Assembly (NCBI GenBank): GCA_946479805.1
Contig: CAMLHP010000002.1
Coordinates: 1-40,607 of the forward strand
Direction of reading: 5' to 3'
Origin: an uncultured Gemmatimonadota bacterium
GTDB lineage: Bacteria > Gemmatimonadota > Gemmatimonadetes > Gemmatimonadales > GWC2-71-9
DNA: 40,607 nt
Shown: positions 1 to 7,514 of the stretch, piece after piece
Position numbering within the stretch: position 1 is the stretch's first letter
How the letters are laid out: every line of letters begins with the position of its first letter
The notes under the pieces: generated by a model
What the model was told of the DNA's origin: nothing
Seen by the model: the letters and a program-made list of their open reading frames with translations, nothing else
Database searches by the model: none
Translations under genes and position numbers: made by a program

Positions 1-865
1 CGGCGGCACCGGACATGTCGTACTTCATGTCCTCCATCTTGTCGGCCGGCTTGATGGAGATGCCGCCGCTGTCGAAGGTGACGCCCTTCCCCACCAGTAC
101 CACCGGCGCGCCCACGCCACCCTTGTATTCCAGCACAATGAAGCGCGGCTCCTGGATGCTCCCCTGTGCCACGGCCAGGAGCGCACCCATGCCCTCCTTC
201 TCGATGGCGGCGCGGTCCAGCACCGTCACGCCGAATCCGTGACGCCGGCCCAGCTCACCCGCCACGTTCCCGAGGTAGGTGGGAGTGCACTGGCTGCCGG
301 GCAGCACCTGCACATCACGGGCGAACGACTGGCCAGCTCCGATAGCGTCACCAATGGAGAAGCCGTCGGATGAGGCGTCGTCCACCATGAACAGCTCTGC
401 CCGGGTCAGCTCGGGCCTGGGATCTTCCGGCGGCTTCTGCAGGGCGGCGTAGTGCCAGCCGCCGGCGTGGAATCCCTCCGCCGCGGCGCGAGCCACTTCT
501 GACGCCGACGCACCGCCTGTGGCACCGGCTGCCACAGCCAGCGAAATGGTGCCGGTTCCCATGCTGCGAGCGCGCTTGGCGGCCACGGCCGCTGCGCGGC
601 GCACTGCACTGGTTCCCGCTTCCTCGGGCTTGCCGGTGCCCACCAGCAGCACTCGCGTGGCGCGGCCGTCGGGGTATGCCAGGGCGGTCTGGTCTCGCTT
701 GCCGGTGAAGTCGCCGGAGCTGACAAGGCGGCCGATGGCACCGCCGGTGGCCTGGTCCAGCGAGCTCCACTCCTGGGGCATCGGGCCCCGGGGCATGGCG
801 AGCGCCAGCATGGGGGTGGCGTGCTGCTCGGGCGGGACGGCGAGGCGAACGAGTTCCAGGGTCAT
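1..865 (-). CDS. pepA: Leucyl aminopeptidase (M17 family), N-terminal part; C-terminus lies outside the window
   Basis: A cytosolic aminopeptidase of family M17 that releases N-terminal residues from peptides using two metal ions. About 288 codons are present: the whole N-terminal macro-like domain and the start of the catalytic domain. Near the window edge the translation reads KGVTFDSGGISIKPADKMED, the family signature carrying a metal-binding Lys and Asp and a catalytic Lys. The NTDAEGR motif would lie beyond base 1. The ATG at 865 is the first start that gives the normal N-terminus (MTLELVRLA). No Shine-Dalgarno is visible, because the leader reads CCTCC on the coding strand. It has its own promoter in the gap after the MOSC gene. 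Confidence 0.93.
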   Translation of the reverse strand, partial: MTLELVRLAVPPEQHATPMLALAMPRGPMPQEWSSLDQATGGAIGRLVSSGDFTGKRDQTALAYPDGRATRVLLVGTGKPEEAGTSAVRRAAAVAAKRARSMGTGTISLAVAAGATGGASASEVARAAAEGFHAGGWHYAALQKPPEDPRPELTRAELFMVDDASSDGFSIGDAIGAGQSFARDVQVLPGSQCTPTYLGNVAGELGRRHGFGVTVLDRAAIEKEGMGALLAVAQGSIQEPRFIVLEYKGGVGAPVVLVGKGVTFDSGGISIKPADKMEDMKYDMSGAA

Positions 866-890
866 GGCAGATGGGGAAGGAGGTGGGGCA

Positions 891-920
891 AAGCTAACCG
901 TACGCGGAAACAGGCGGCAA
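891..920 (-). promoter_or_regulatory. Predicted promoter of pepA (TTGCCG-N18-TAGCTT)
   Basis: On the minus strand TTGCCG (920-915) is followed 18 bases later by TAGCTTTG (896-889). The predicted transcript starts about 20 bases before the pepA ATG. The box matches the TANNTTTG pattern seen at other promoters in this window. Confidence 0.5.
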
Positions 921-934
921 CCGCTCTGCCGCAC

Positions 935-1726
935 TCAGGACTGGGAAACTGCGACCTCGGCCCCCACGGTGAGCGTCCCGGTGGCGCCATGTGCCAGGTT
1001 GACACCAAACACCACTCCCTTCGGCACCTTGCGGTAGGTGGCCAGGGTCCTCGACGGCTCCTTGCCCATCTCGGAGGTGTCCTGGTCGATGGTGGGAATG
1101 CTGCAGCGCACGCAGAGCTGCGTCCTGGTGAACGGGATGCTCCCGATCGCAAGGTGATTCCACCCATCCTCGGCGTAGGGCTCGCTGTCCGAGACCACGA
1201 GGTTGGGCCGGAAGCGATTCATGGGAATCGGAGCTGGCAGCCGCCGGTTGAGATCCGCGAGGGAGGCTTCGCCCACCAGTAGAAACGGGAACGCGTCAGC
1301 GAAGCCCACCTGCCCAATGGATCCGTTGCCGTGCTCGAATCGCCGTGCCGACGAGTCGGGCACGAACACCAGCCTGCAGCCCGTGCCCACGTACTCGCTG
1401 GCCCAGCGGTCGGCACCGGTACCGCAGGACTCGGCAGCAACTGCATCGCCCCAGACCTCCGTGCTGGCCGGCGCGCCGCCCCCGGGCGGCGCCACCAGCG
1501 ACGGCATTCCCGGCGCGGAGAGCTCCACCCCGCCCTCCACCAGCCTGGGTCGCACCAGCGCGAGCGCGGCGTTCCAGCGCTGGGTCTGGAAATATCCGTC
1601 AGCGTCGACGAACATCCAGCGCCGGTCCCACTTGAGCCCCAGCGTGTCGACTTCCCAGGAACTGACCTGGGTGCCGCCACAGGACTTGACGGGGTAGACG
1701 TGGAGGGCGGAGAGCGCGAGAGGCAT
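935..1726 (-). CDS. MOSC domain-containing protein (MOSC N-terminal beta-barrel plus MOSC)
   Basis: 263 residues. The N-terminal beta-barrel begins LSALHVYPVKSCGG and continues GLKWDRRWMFVDADG, the hallmark of MOSC_N proteins related to YcbX/mARC. The C-terminal MOSC half carries NRFRPNLVV, a Cys in the stretch FTRTQLCVRCSIPTID, and a GVNLAHG-type ending. Family members bind molybdenum cofactor and often reduce N-hydroxylated compounds; the substrate here is unknown. The ATG at 1726 is preferred because the frame upstream of it only translates the octamer repeat (VYPSIRLSVYPTTRLP), which is not protein-like. No molybdopterin synthesis genes are in the window. Confidence 0.85.
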   Translation of the reverse strand: MPLALSALHVYPVKSCGGTQVSSWEVDTLGLKWDRRWMFVDADGYFQTQRWNAALALVRPRLVEGGVELSAPGMPSLVAPPGGGAPASTEVWGDAVAAESCGTGADRWASEYVGTGCRLVFVPDSSARRFEHGNGSIGQVGFADAFPFLLVGEASLADLNRRLPAPIPMNRFRPNLVVSDSEPYAEDGWNHLAIGSIPFTRTQLCVRCSIPTIDQDTSEMGKEPSRTLATYRKVPKGVVFGVNLAHGATGTLTVGAEVAVSQS

Positions 1727-1740
1727 GGGAGAACAGTCGG

Positions 1741-1840
1741 GTAGACGGGTAGTCGGGTAGACGGATAGACGGATAGACGGATACACACGACGATTCATTT
1801 ATCCGTCTGTCCGTCTGCCCGTCCGTCCGTCCGTCTGTTG
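1741..1840. repeat. Octamer-based inverted repeat between divergent MOSC and murB genes
   Basis: The left arm is five 8-base units of the GTAGACGG/ATAGACGG type (1741-1780) plus a decayed sixth. The right arm is five units of the complementary type, ATCCGTCT/GTCCGTCT/GTCCGTCC (1801-1840). The arms can pair in several registers shifted by eight bases. The element lies between the MOSC start codon and its predicted promoter, so it would form the 5' leader of that mRNA. Confidence 0.85.
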
Positions 1841-1844
1841 CCCC

Positions 1845-1873
1845 CTAATATACCCGACCCGATACGCTTACAA
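1845..1873 (-). promoter_or_regulatory. Predicted promoter of the MOSC gene (TTGTAA-N17-TATTAG)
   Basis: Minus-strand TTGTAA (1873-1868), 17-base spacer, TATTAG (1850-1845). Transcription would begin inside the right arm of the octamer repeat, giving a leader of roughly 110 bases made mostly of that hairpin. Confidence 0.45.
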
Positions 1874-1883
1874 TTCCGCGACA

Positions 1884-2867
1884 GTGCCCTTCCCTCAACC
1901 GGAGATCTGGGTGACTCGACCGGTCGCCGAACTGGTGCGGACGTTTGATGCAGAGGCACATGGACTGGATCCGAAGCGGCTGGAGCGCGATGTCGCGCTT
2001 GCGCCCTTCACGACCTTTCGCATCGGCGGCCCCGCCGACCTGCTGTATACCGCGGACAGCGCCGAAGACCTGGCGCGGGCGGTGACGGCGGCGCGTGCCG
2101 CAGGGCTTCCCAGCTTCGTTCTCGGCCTCGGCGCCAATATCCTCGTGGGCGACCGGGGCATCCGCGGGATGGTCATCCGCAATCGCGCCCTCAAGACCAC
2201 CTGGCATGCCAACGGCCTGGTGGACGTGGAAACGGGCGTCGTGGTAGCCGACCTGATCCAGGATGCGGTGCGGCGGGGCTGGAGCGGCCTGGAGCACTAC
2301 GTCGGGATTCCGAGCACGGTGGGCGGAGCGGTCTGGCAGAACCTGCATTTCCTCTCGCCCGCACCGGAGCGGGAGCGGACGATGTTCATCGCCGAAGTGT
2401 TCCGGAGCTGCGACATCCTCTCGGCCGAAGGCGATCGCCGCACGGTGAACGCCGGCTATGTCAATTTCGGCTACGACGATTCGGTGTTCCACCACCGCGA
2501 TGATATCGCGCTGTCGGTGCAGTTCCAGCTCGAGGCGGGTGACTCCTCGGTCATGCACAGAATCATGCAGGAAAACCTTGCGTGGCGTGGCGGGCGGCAT
2601 CCATGGCTCCAGATCCATCCCAGCGCCGGCAGCATCTTCAAGAAGCTCGAGGGTGTTGGTGCCGGACGGCTGGTGGATCAGTGCGGCCTCAAGGGTTACC
2701 GGGTGGGCGACGCCCAGATCTCACACATCCACGCCAACATCGTGGTGAACCTCGGCCGCGCCACCGCCACCGACGTGCAGGCGGTGATCGCCCATGCCCA
2801 GCAGACAGTGCATGAGAAGTTCGGGCATAATCTGGAGGTGGAGATCGGGCGAATCGGAGAGTTCTAG
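1884..2867 (+). CDS. murB: UDP-N-acetylmuramate dehydrogenase
   Basis: An NADPH- and FAD-dependent cytosolic enzyme that reduces UDP-N-acetylglucosamine-enolpyruvate to UDP-N-acetylmuramate in peptidoglycan synthesis. 327 residues. FTTFRIGGPADLL (42-54) and GLGANILVGDRG (81-92) form the FAD-binding PP-loop region. GIPSTVGGA is at 141-149. The catalytic Ser is in PSAGSIFKKL (Ser250), HANIVVN is at 283-289 and the C-terminal Glu is about residue 320. The start is a GTG at 1884 with only a weak ribosome site; an internal start would still leave the flavin domain intact. The usual NAG after the GIPGTVGG motif is replaced by a different sequence. The gene stands alone, away from a mur operon, and is followed directly by a tRNA. 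Confidence 0.93.
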   Translation: MPFPQPEIWVTRPVAELVRTFDAEAHGLDPKRLERDVALAPFTTFRIGGPADLLYTADSAEDLARAVTAARAAGLPSFVLGLGANILVGDRGIRGMVIRNRALKTTWHANGLVDVETGVVVADLIQDAVRRGWSGLEHYVGIPSTVGGAVWQNLHFLSPAPERERTMFIAEVFRSCDILSAEGDRRTVNAGYVNFGYDDSVFHHRDDIALSVQFQLEAGDSSVMHRIMQENLAWRGGRHPWLQIHPSAGSIFKKLEGVGAGRLVDQCGLKGYRVGDAQISHIHANIVVNLGRATATDVQAVIAHAQQTVHEKFGHNLEVEIGRIGEF

Positions 2868-2885
2868 ACTACATTTCGCCGCTCA

Positions 2886-2968
2886 GCCCGAGTGGCGGAA
2901 TGGCAGACGCAGCGGACTCAAAATCCGCCGGGGGCAACCCCGTGCGAGTTCGACTCTCGCCTCGGGCA
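2886..2968 (+). tRNA. tRNA-Leu (anticodon CAA)
   Basis: The acceptor stem GCCCGAG (2886-2892) pairs with CTCGGGC (2961-2967), followed by discriminator A. The anticodon stem GCGGA/TCCGC encloses CTCAAAA, so the anticodon is CAA and reads UUG. There is a long class II variable arm (GGGG/CCCC) and a T arm GCGAG-TTCGACT-CTCGC. CCA is not encoded. A possible -10 element TACATT ends 10 bases before the gene, but no clear -35 is seen. Confidence 0.95.
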
Positions 2969-2984
2969 TTACCTCTCGTATTTC

Positions 2985-3003
2985 GGGCGGCAGCATGCCG
3001 CCC
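2985..3003. terminator. GC-rich hairpin between convergent tRNA-Leu and the FloA-linked gene
   Basis: Stem GGGCGGC (2985-2991) and GCCGCCC (2997-3003) with a five-base loop. It sits between convergent transcripts and could stop both. There is no run of T on either strand, so Rho-independent action is uncertain. Confidence 0.4.
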
Positions 3004-3011
3004 CTGATCAA

Positions 3012-3611
3012 CTACCGCAGCCCTACCGGTTTCCCAAGCACCTCGCTCCAGATGAACGCCTGACGCAATCCCCCGACCGGCAGTCGCGCTGAGGTCCGCG
3101 CAGTCGAGCGCATTGCCGTCGATGACGCCGACCGGACCCGACGGTCGAATTCCGAGTGCCTCTCTCCCGCCAGCTCTGCGTTGCGCCGGTCGACTTCGGC
3201 CCGGCGGCGAGCAATGACGGCCTCGGCTTCGGAATCGAGGGAAACCGCTTCGTCGGGGATGATTTCGAGTGAGCGCTGGTCCTCGCCCCTCACCACTACC
3301 CTCACTGGCGGCGCCGGCCGGGGAGTCGGCATCACCGTTACCGGCTTTCTCCTGGGCGCCGGTCGCGGCGGCATGGGCGCACGCGAGCCTCCCTCAGCCA
3401 CCCGCCTCGATTCCTCCAGCACCTTCTGCAGCTCGCGCATGAGGTCGCCCGCGCCGACGGACGTACCTGCGGCTGCATCGGCTGGTGCGCCTGTGCGCGC
3501 CCCCCGCTCGGCCTCCCGCCGGGCCTCCTCGCCGGCCGCCCTGGCGCCCTTGGCGATTGACCGGATCACCATGTAGATGATGATGGCCGGCAGCATCCAG
3601 GTGAACTCCAT
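3012..3611 (-). CDS. Hypothetical membrane-anchored protein downstream of floA
   Basis: 199 residues, function not recognised. The N-terminus has one membrane helix (WMLPAIIIYMVIRSIAKG). A long low-complexity region rich in Arg, Ala, Pro and Glu follows. The tail ends RQAFIWSEVLGKPVGLR, a hydrophobic, ordered-looking segment unlike the middle, so it may be a docking peptide. It starts three bases after floA stops and is surely co-transcribed with nfeD-floA, so a role at flotillin membrane domains is plausible but inferred. Confidence 0.7.
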   Translation of the reverse strand: MEFTWMLPAIIIYMVIRSIAKGARAAGEEARREAERGARTGAPADAAAGTSVGAGDLMRELQKVLEESRRVAEGGSRAPMPPRPAPRRKPVTVMPTPRPAPPVRVVVRGEDQRSLEIIPDEAVSLDSEAEAVIARRRAEVDRRNAELAGERHSEFDRRVRSASSTAMRSTARTSARLPVGGLRQAFIWSEVLGKPVGLR

Positions 3612-3614
3612 GAC

Positions 3615-4610
3615 TCAGCTGACCTCGGCCGAGCCGGATTCGCCACTGGCGATTGAGCGCCGCATCTCGGTGTCGGCCTCCACGTTCCGGTACCGCTGGT
3701 AATCCATCACCCCGAGGTGTCCCTTGCGGAACGCGTCGGCCATGGCGAGCGGCACCTGAGCTTCCGCCTCGATGACCAGCGCGCGCTGCTTCTGAGCCTC
3801 CGCCTTGAACTCCTGCTCCATCGCGACCGCCAGCGCCCGCCGCTCTTCGGCCTTGGCCTGCGCGATGCGCTTGTCGGCCTCGGCCTGGTCGGTCTGCAGC
3901 TCGGCGCCGATGTTCTTGCCCACGTCCACGTCGGCGATGTCGATGGAGAGAATCTCGAACGCGGTGCCCGCGTCGAGCCCCTTGGCCAGCACCGCCTTGG
4001 AAATCATGTCGGGATTCTCGAGCACCTTCTTGTGGGACTCGGCCGAGCCGATGGTGCTCACGATCCCTTCACCCACCCGGGCAAGGATCGTCTCCTCGCC
4101 TGCGCCACCCACCAGCCGCTCGATGTTGGCGCGCACCGTCACCCGGGCCATTGCCAGCAGCTGGATGCCGTCCTTGGCCATGGCCGCGACCTTGGGCGTG
4201 GTGATGACCTTGGGGTTGACGCTCACCTGCACCGCCTCGAATACGTCGCGGCCGGCGAGGTCGATGGCGGTGGCCTTGGTGAAGGTGAGCGGGATACCGG
4301 CCTTGTCGGCGCTGATGAGGGCGTCGATGACCCGCTTGACGTTGCCACCCGAGAGATAGTGCGCTTCCAGGGCATTGATGGGCGGCTGGATCCCTGCCTT
4401 GTTGGCCTGGATCAGCGGCAGCACGATGTGGGCAGGGTTCACCTTCCGAAAGCGCATTCCGAAGAGCGTGGCGAAGGACACCCTCACGCCGGAAGCGAGG
4501 GCCGTCACCCACAATCCGATGGGAATGAACCGGAAGAAGATGGACAGCACGATGAAACCCAGGACGACCGCCGCGATGATTATCGCGACCGAAAGCTCGC
4601 TGTCGTTCAC
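3615..4610 (-). CDS. floA: Flotillin-like protein FloA
   Basis: A bacterial flotillin that forms membrane microdomains and affects membrane fluidity and assembly of membrane complexes. 331 residues, the usual size. There is an N-terminal hydrophobic hairpin (about residues 8-45), then the SPFH/PHB domain ([17 protein letters not shown], then [19 protein letters not shown]). A Glu/Ala-rich coiled coil follows ([20 protein letters not shown]). The C-terminus is [20 protein letters not shown]. It overlaps the nfeD stop by four bases, the standard bacterial NfeD-flotillin pairing. Confidence 0.95.
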   Translation of the reverse strand: MNDSELSVAIIIAAVVLGFIVLSIFFRFIPIGLWVTALASGVRVSFATLFGMRFRKVNPAHIVLPLIQANKAGIQPPINALEAHYLSGGNVKRVIDALISADKAGIPLTFTKATAIDLAGRDVFEAVQVSVNPKVITTPKVAAMAKDGIQLLAMARVTVRANIERLVGGAGEETILARVGEGIVSTIGSAESHKKVLENPDMISKAVLAKGLDAGTAFEILSIDIADVDVGKNIGAELQTDQAEADKRIAQAKAEERRALAVAMEQEFKAEAQKQRALVIEAEAQVPLAMADAFRKGHLGVMDYQRYRNVEADTEMRRSIASGESGSAEVS

Positions 4611-5344
4611 GTTTCGCTCGATGCAGGAGGTTGAAGCGGCAGCTCGGCCGGAGCCGAGCGAACGATGTGACGGTATCCCTCTGAGCGGACGACCATGACC
4701 GGGCTGCCCACCGGCAGCCAGTCGCCCTCGGTTACCACGTCCACCCGCTCACCGCCGATCTCGGCGACTCCGGAGGGACGGAGCGCGGTGAGGGCGCGGC
4801 CGGTGGCCCCGTGAAGGTCATGCCGGAGCGTGCCCGAGACGTAGCCCGCCGAGCTCTCCATGCTGTCACGCAACAGGAGGCCCCGGAAGCGGTCGCTGGT
4901 CGGGAGCCTCCGCACCCAGGCGTAGATGGCCGCGCCGGAAATGGCCGTCGCTGTGAGGATGGCCATAAGGGCGGCAGCCACGTCAGAGGTGGAGGGCGTG
5001 GGACCGAGCATCGAGAGCAGCACGGCGGTGCCCAGCAGCGCGACGCCGAGCACCCCAGCCACCCCGAAGCCGGGGAGCAGGAACACCTCAACCGCCAGCG
5101 CCAGGCCGCCGAGCAGTGCCAGCAGCACCTCAATCCACCCCCCGAGGCCCATCGTGACGCTGGCGGCGAAGAACAGCCCCATCGCCACAAAGCTGACCAG
5201 GATGCCAAGCCCAGACGCGCCAGCCTTGAGTTCGGCCGCGATGGCGATGACGGCTATGGCAACCAGTAGCGCACCCACGAAGGGGTTGGCGATGAGCGCG
5301 AACAGCGCCAGCACCAGTTCCGGCAACGCGATGTTGAGGGCCAT
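4607..5344 (-). CDS. NfeD family membrane protein
   Basis: 245 residues, flotillin partner. Four to five membrane helices span about residues 8-150 and include a Gly-rich [17 protein letters not shown] segment. The C-terminal soluble OB-fold domain ([20 protein letters not shown], then [11 protein letters not shown]) is typical of NfeD. The ClpP-like protease domain found in long NfeD proteins is absent. The ATG at 5344 is chosen over one 57 bases upstream because the upstream residues (MRIIRRAGCVRSRAA) do not look like NfeD and would run into the divergent gene. A -10 box lies five bases before this ATG. Confidence 0.9.
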   Translation of the reverse strand: MALNIALPELVLALFALIANPFVGALLVAIAVIAIAAELKAGASGLGILVSFVAMGLFFAASVTMGLGGWIEVLLALLGGLALAVEVFLLPGFGVAGVLGVALLGTAVLLSMLGPTPSTSDVAAALMAILTATAISGAAIYAWVRRLPTSDRFRGLLLRDSMESSAGYVSGTLRHDLHGATGRALTALRPSGVAEIGGERVDVVTEGDWLPVGSPVMVVRSEGYRHIVRSAPAELPLQPPASSET

Positions 5345-5349
5345 GCCGC

Positions 5350-5355
5350 AATCTA
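5350..5355 (-). promoter_or_regulatory. -10 element for nfeD, suggesting a leaderless mRNA
   Basis: The minus strand reads TAGATT followed by five bases and the nfeD ATG. At normal spacing transcription would start at or next to the start codon. No -35 hexamer is evident and no Shine-Dalgarno is present. Confidence 0.4.
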
Positions 5356-5389
5356 CCGCTGCGCGGCTGCGCACGCATCCCGCACGACG

Positions 5390-5395
5390 TATAAT
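5390..5395 (+). promoter_or_regulatory. -10 element TATAAT for the glycerophosphodiesterase gene, suggesting a leaderless mRNA
   Basis: A perfect TATAAT ends five bases before the ATG at 5401, leaving no room for a ribosome-binding site. No TTG-type -35 lies at 16-18 bases. It mirrors the nfeD element in the same 56-base gap. Confidence 0.45.
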
Positions 5396-5400
5396 CCGCA

Positions 5401-6102
5401 ATGCGCCGACAGCGGAACCTGGCCCACCGGGGTGCCTCGGGATACGAGTACGAAAACAGCAGGGCCGCCTTTCGGCGGGCCATTGCGCTTGAGGCCGACG
5501 GCGTCGAGCTCGACGTGCACGCCACCCGGGACGGCGGATTTGTGGTGTACCACGACGCCTCCCTTCCGGGCGGCGGGCCCATTTCCCTGCTCTCCCTGGA
5601 CGAGGCGCGCCGCTGTCGCCTGCCCAATGGTGAGGCGGTTCCCACGCTGGCCGAGATCCTGGCGCTGATGGGCCCGCATGAGGTATGGGTCGAGGTCAAG
5701 GCGATGCCGGCGGCGTACGATGACCGCCTGCTGCAGGTGCTGGCCGATGGCCCGTCGCAGGACCGGTACGCAGTTCACAGCTTCGATCACCGCATCATCC
5801 GCCGCCTGGGACAGCGTCGCCACGACCTGCGACGGGGGGTGCTGATGTCGGCATACGTGCTTGACCCGGTGGCTATCCTCGATGGCGCAGCGGCGTCCAC
5901 CCTGTGGCAGGAGCAGAGCCTGGTGGACGACGAGCTCGTGGCCGCGGTACACGGCGCCGGTTACGAGCTGATAGCCTGGACGGTGAATGATCCGGGCGAC
6001 ATCTCGCGCCTGGTCCAGCTTGGCGTCGACGCGCTCTGCGGCAATTTTCCCGACCGGATCCGGGTGGAACTCGGAGCCCAACCCTACAACCAGGACCGTT
6101 GA
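5401..6102 (+). CDS. Glycerophosphodiester phosphodiesterase
   Basis: Hydrolyses glycerophosphodiesters to glycerol-3-phosphate and an alcohol. 233 residues, no signal peptide, so probably cytoplasmic (UgpQ type). The GDPD motifs are in order: AHRGASGYEYENS (catalytic His and a metal-binding Glu), ADGVELDVHATRDG (Glu and Asp ligands), VVYHDASL (second catalytic His), VEVKAM (metal-binding Glu) and a C-terminal AWTVND segment. It is the first gene of a plus-strand unit, and its stop overlaps the next start by one base (TGATG). Confidence 0.93.
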   Translation: MRRQRNLAHRGASGYEYENSRAAFRRAIALEADGVELDVHATRDGGFVVYHDASLPGGGPISLLSLDEARRCRLPNGEAVPTLAEILALMGPHEVWVEVKAMPAAYDDRLLQVLADGPSQDRYAVHSFDHRIIRRLGQRRHDLRRGVLMSAYVLDPVAILDGAAASTLWQEQSLVDDELVAAVHGAGYELIAWTVNDPGDISRLVQLGVDALCGNFPDRIRVELGAQPYNQDR

Positions 6103-7514
6103 TGATGCCTTGCGACCGTCTGGCAGTGGCAGGACTGGCATTGCTCATGGCATGCGCCGGATCACCCGCGCCCGACCCCACACCCCACCCGGCCAATGCA
6201 GGCGCCGGAGACACGACTTACTCCTGGCAGCGACCCCAGTACGCTTCAACCTACGAACGCCATTCCTCGGCGCCGGTCGTGATTCGGAACGCCACCGTGC
6301 TTACGGCCGCTGGTCCGGAGCTTCGGGGAGCATCGGTGGTCATCGCCGATGGCGAGATCTTGGCTGTCGGCACCAGCGTCACGACGCCCTCCAACGCCAC
6401 CGTCATCGACGGCACCGGGAAGTGGGTCACTCCCGGGCTGATCGACACCCATAGCCACATCGGCGTGTACGCTGCGCCCGGCACGTCGGCCGAGAGCGAC
6501 GGGAACGAGGCGACCAGCCCGGTGACGGCCGAGGTGTGGGCCGAGCACTCGATCTGGCCCCAGGATCCGCAGATCCCGCTTGCCATAGCGGGCGGGATCA
6601 CCGTGGCCCAGATCCTTCCAGGCTCCGCCAACCTCATTGGCGGGCGCTCGGCCACAATCCGGATGGTGCCTGCGCGCACGGTGCAGGAGATGAAGTATCC
6701 CGGAGCTCCGTACGGAGTGAAGATGGCGTGCGGCGAGAACCCCAAGCGGGTGTATCGCTCACGCGGTCCTTCCACCCGGATGGGAAACATGGCAGGCTAT
6801 CGCGAGGCGTTCATTGACGCCGCAGAGTACCAGCGTGAGTGGGACGAATGGAGGGCCGATGGCAAGGGTGATCCACCGGGCAGGAATCTTTCGAATGAGA
6901 CACTGGCCGGGGTGCTGAGGGGCGAGATCCTGGTCCACAATCACTGCTACCGTGCCGACGAGATGGCGCAGATGCTGGACCTGGCCCGCGAGTTCGGTTT
7001 CACCATCCGCTCGTTCCATCACGCGGTGGAAGCGTACAAGGTCCGCGACCTCCTGGCCGAGGCAGGAACGGCGGCATCGGTATGGGCCGACTGGTGGGGC
7101 TTCAAGATGGAGTCGTACGACGGGATTCCAGAGAACGCAGCGCTGCTCGAAAACGCGGGCGCACGCGCCATCATCCACTCGGATGACGCAGGCGGGATCC
7201 AGCGACTCAACCAGGAAGCGGCCAAGGCGCTCTATGCCGGGCAGCATGCGGGACTCGACGTCACCCGGGAGGACGCGATCCGGTGGATCACCGCCAATCC
7301 TGCCTGGGCGCTGGGAATCCAGGACGAAACCGGAACGCTCGAAGCAGGCAAGCACGCTGACGTGGTGGTCTGGTCCGGCGATCCATTCTCCGTGTACTCG
7401 AAGGCGGAGAAGGTGTTCAATGACGGCTGGCTGGTGTTCGACCGCCATGACCCGGCACACCAGCCAATGACCGACTTCAATCTGGGGCAGGCGGCCCCGG
7501 GGGTGGGACAGTGA
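6102..7514 (+). CDS. Amidohydrolase, exported lipoprotein (imidazolonepropionase-like)
   Basis: 470 residues. The signal peptide ends in a lipobox (LLMAC, Cys18), so it is probably a lipoprotein. The amidohydrolase metal motif is complete: PGLIDTHSHIG with His117 and His119. Further histidines lie in VHNHCYRADEM and SFHHAVEAYK, and the catalytic Asp region is IIHSDDAGGIQRLNQEAAK. The C-terminal closing sheet is GKHADVVVWSGDPFSVYSKA. The substrate is unknown; related enzymes act on cyclic amides and peptidic compounds. ATG 6102 overlaps the previous stop, and ATG 6105 is equally possible. It overlaps the next amidohydrolase by four bases, suggesting a paired product. Confidence 0.88.
   Translation: MMPCDRLAVAGLALLMACAGSPAPDPTPHPANAGAGDTTYSWQRPQYASTYERHSSAPVVIRNATVLTAAGPELRGASVVIADGEILAVGTSVTTPSNATVIDGTGKWVTPGLIDTHSHIGVYAAPGTSAESDGNEATSPVTAEVWAEHSIWPQDPQIPLAIAGGITVAQILPGSANLIGGRSATIRMVPARTVQEMKYPGAPYGVKMACGENPKRVYRSRGPSTRMGNMAGYREAFIDAAEYQREWDEWRADGKGDPPGRNLSNETLAGVLRGEILVHNHCYRADEMAQMLDLAREFGFTIRSFHHAVEAYKVRDLLAEAGTAASVWADWWGFKMESYDGIPENAALLENAGARAIIHSDDAGGIQRLNQEAAKALYAGQHAGLDVTREDAIRWITANPAWALGIQDETGTLEAGKHADVVVWSGDPFSVYSKAEKVFNDGWLVFDRHDPAHQPMTDFNLGQAAPGVGQ

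Noticed and set aside
1727..1798. Longer N-terminus of the MOSC protein
   Set aside because: The extra residues only translate the octamer repeat and have no protein character.
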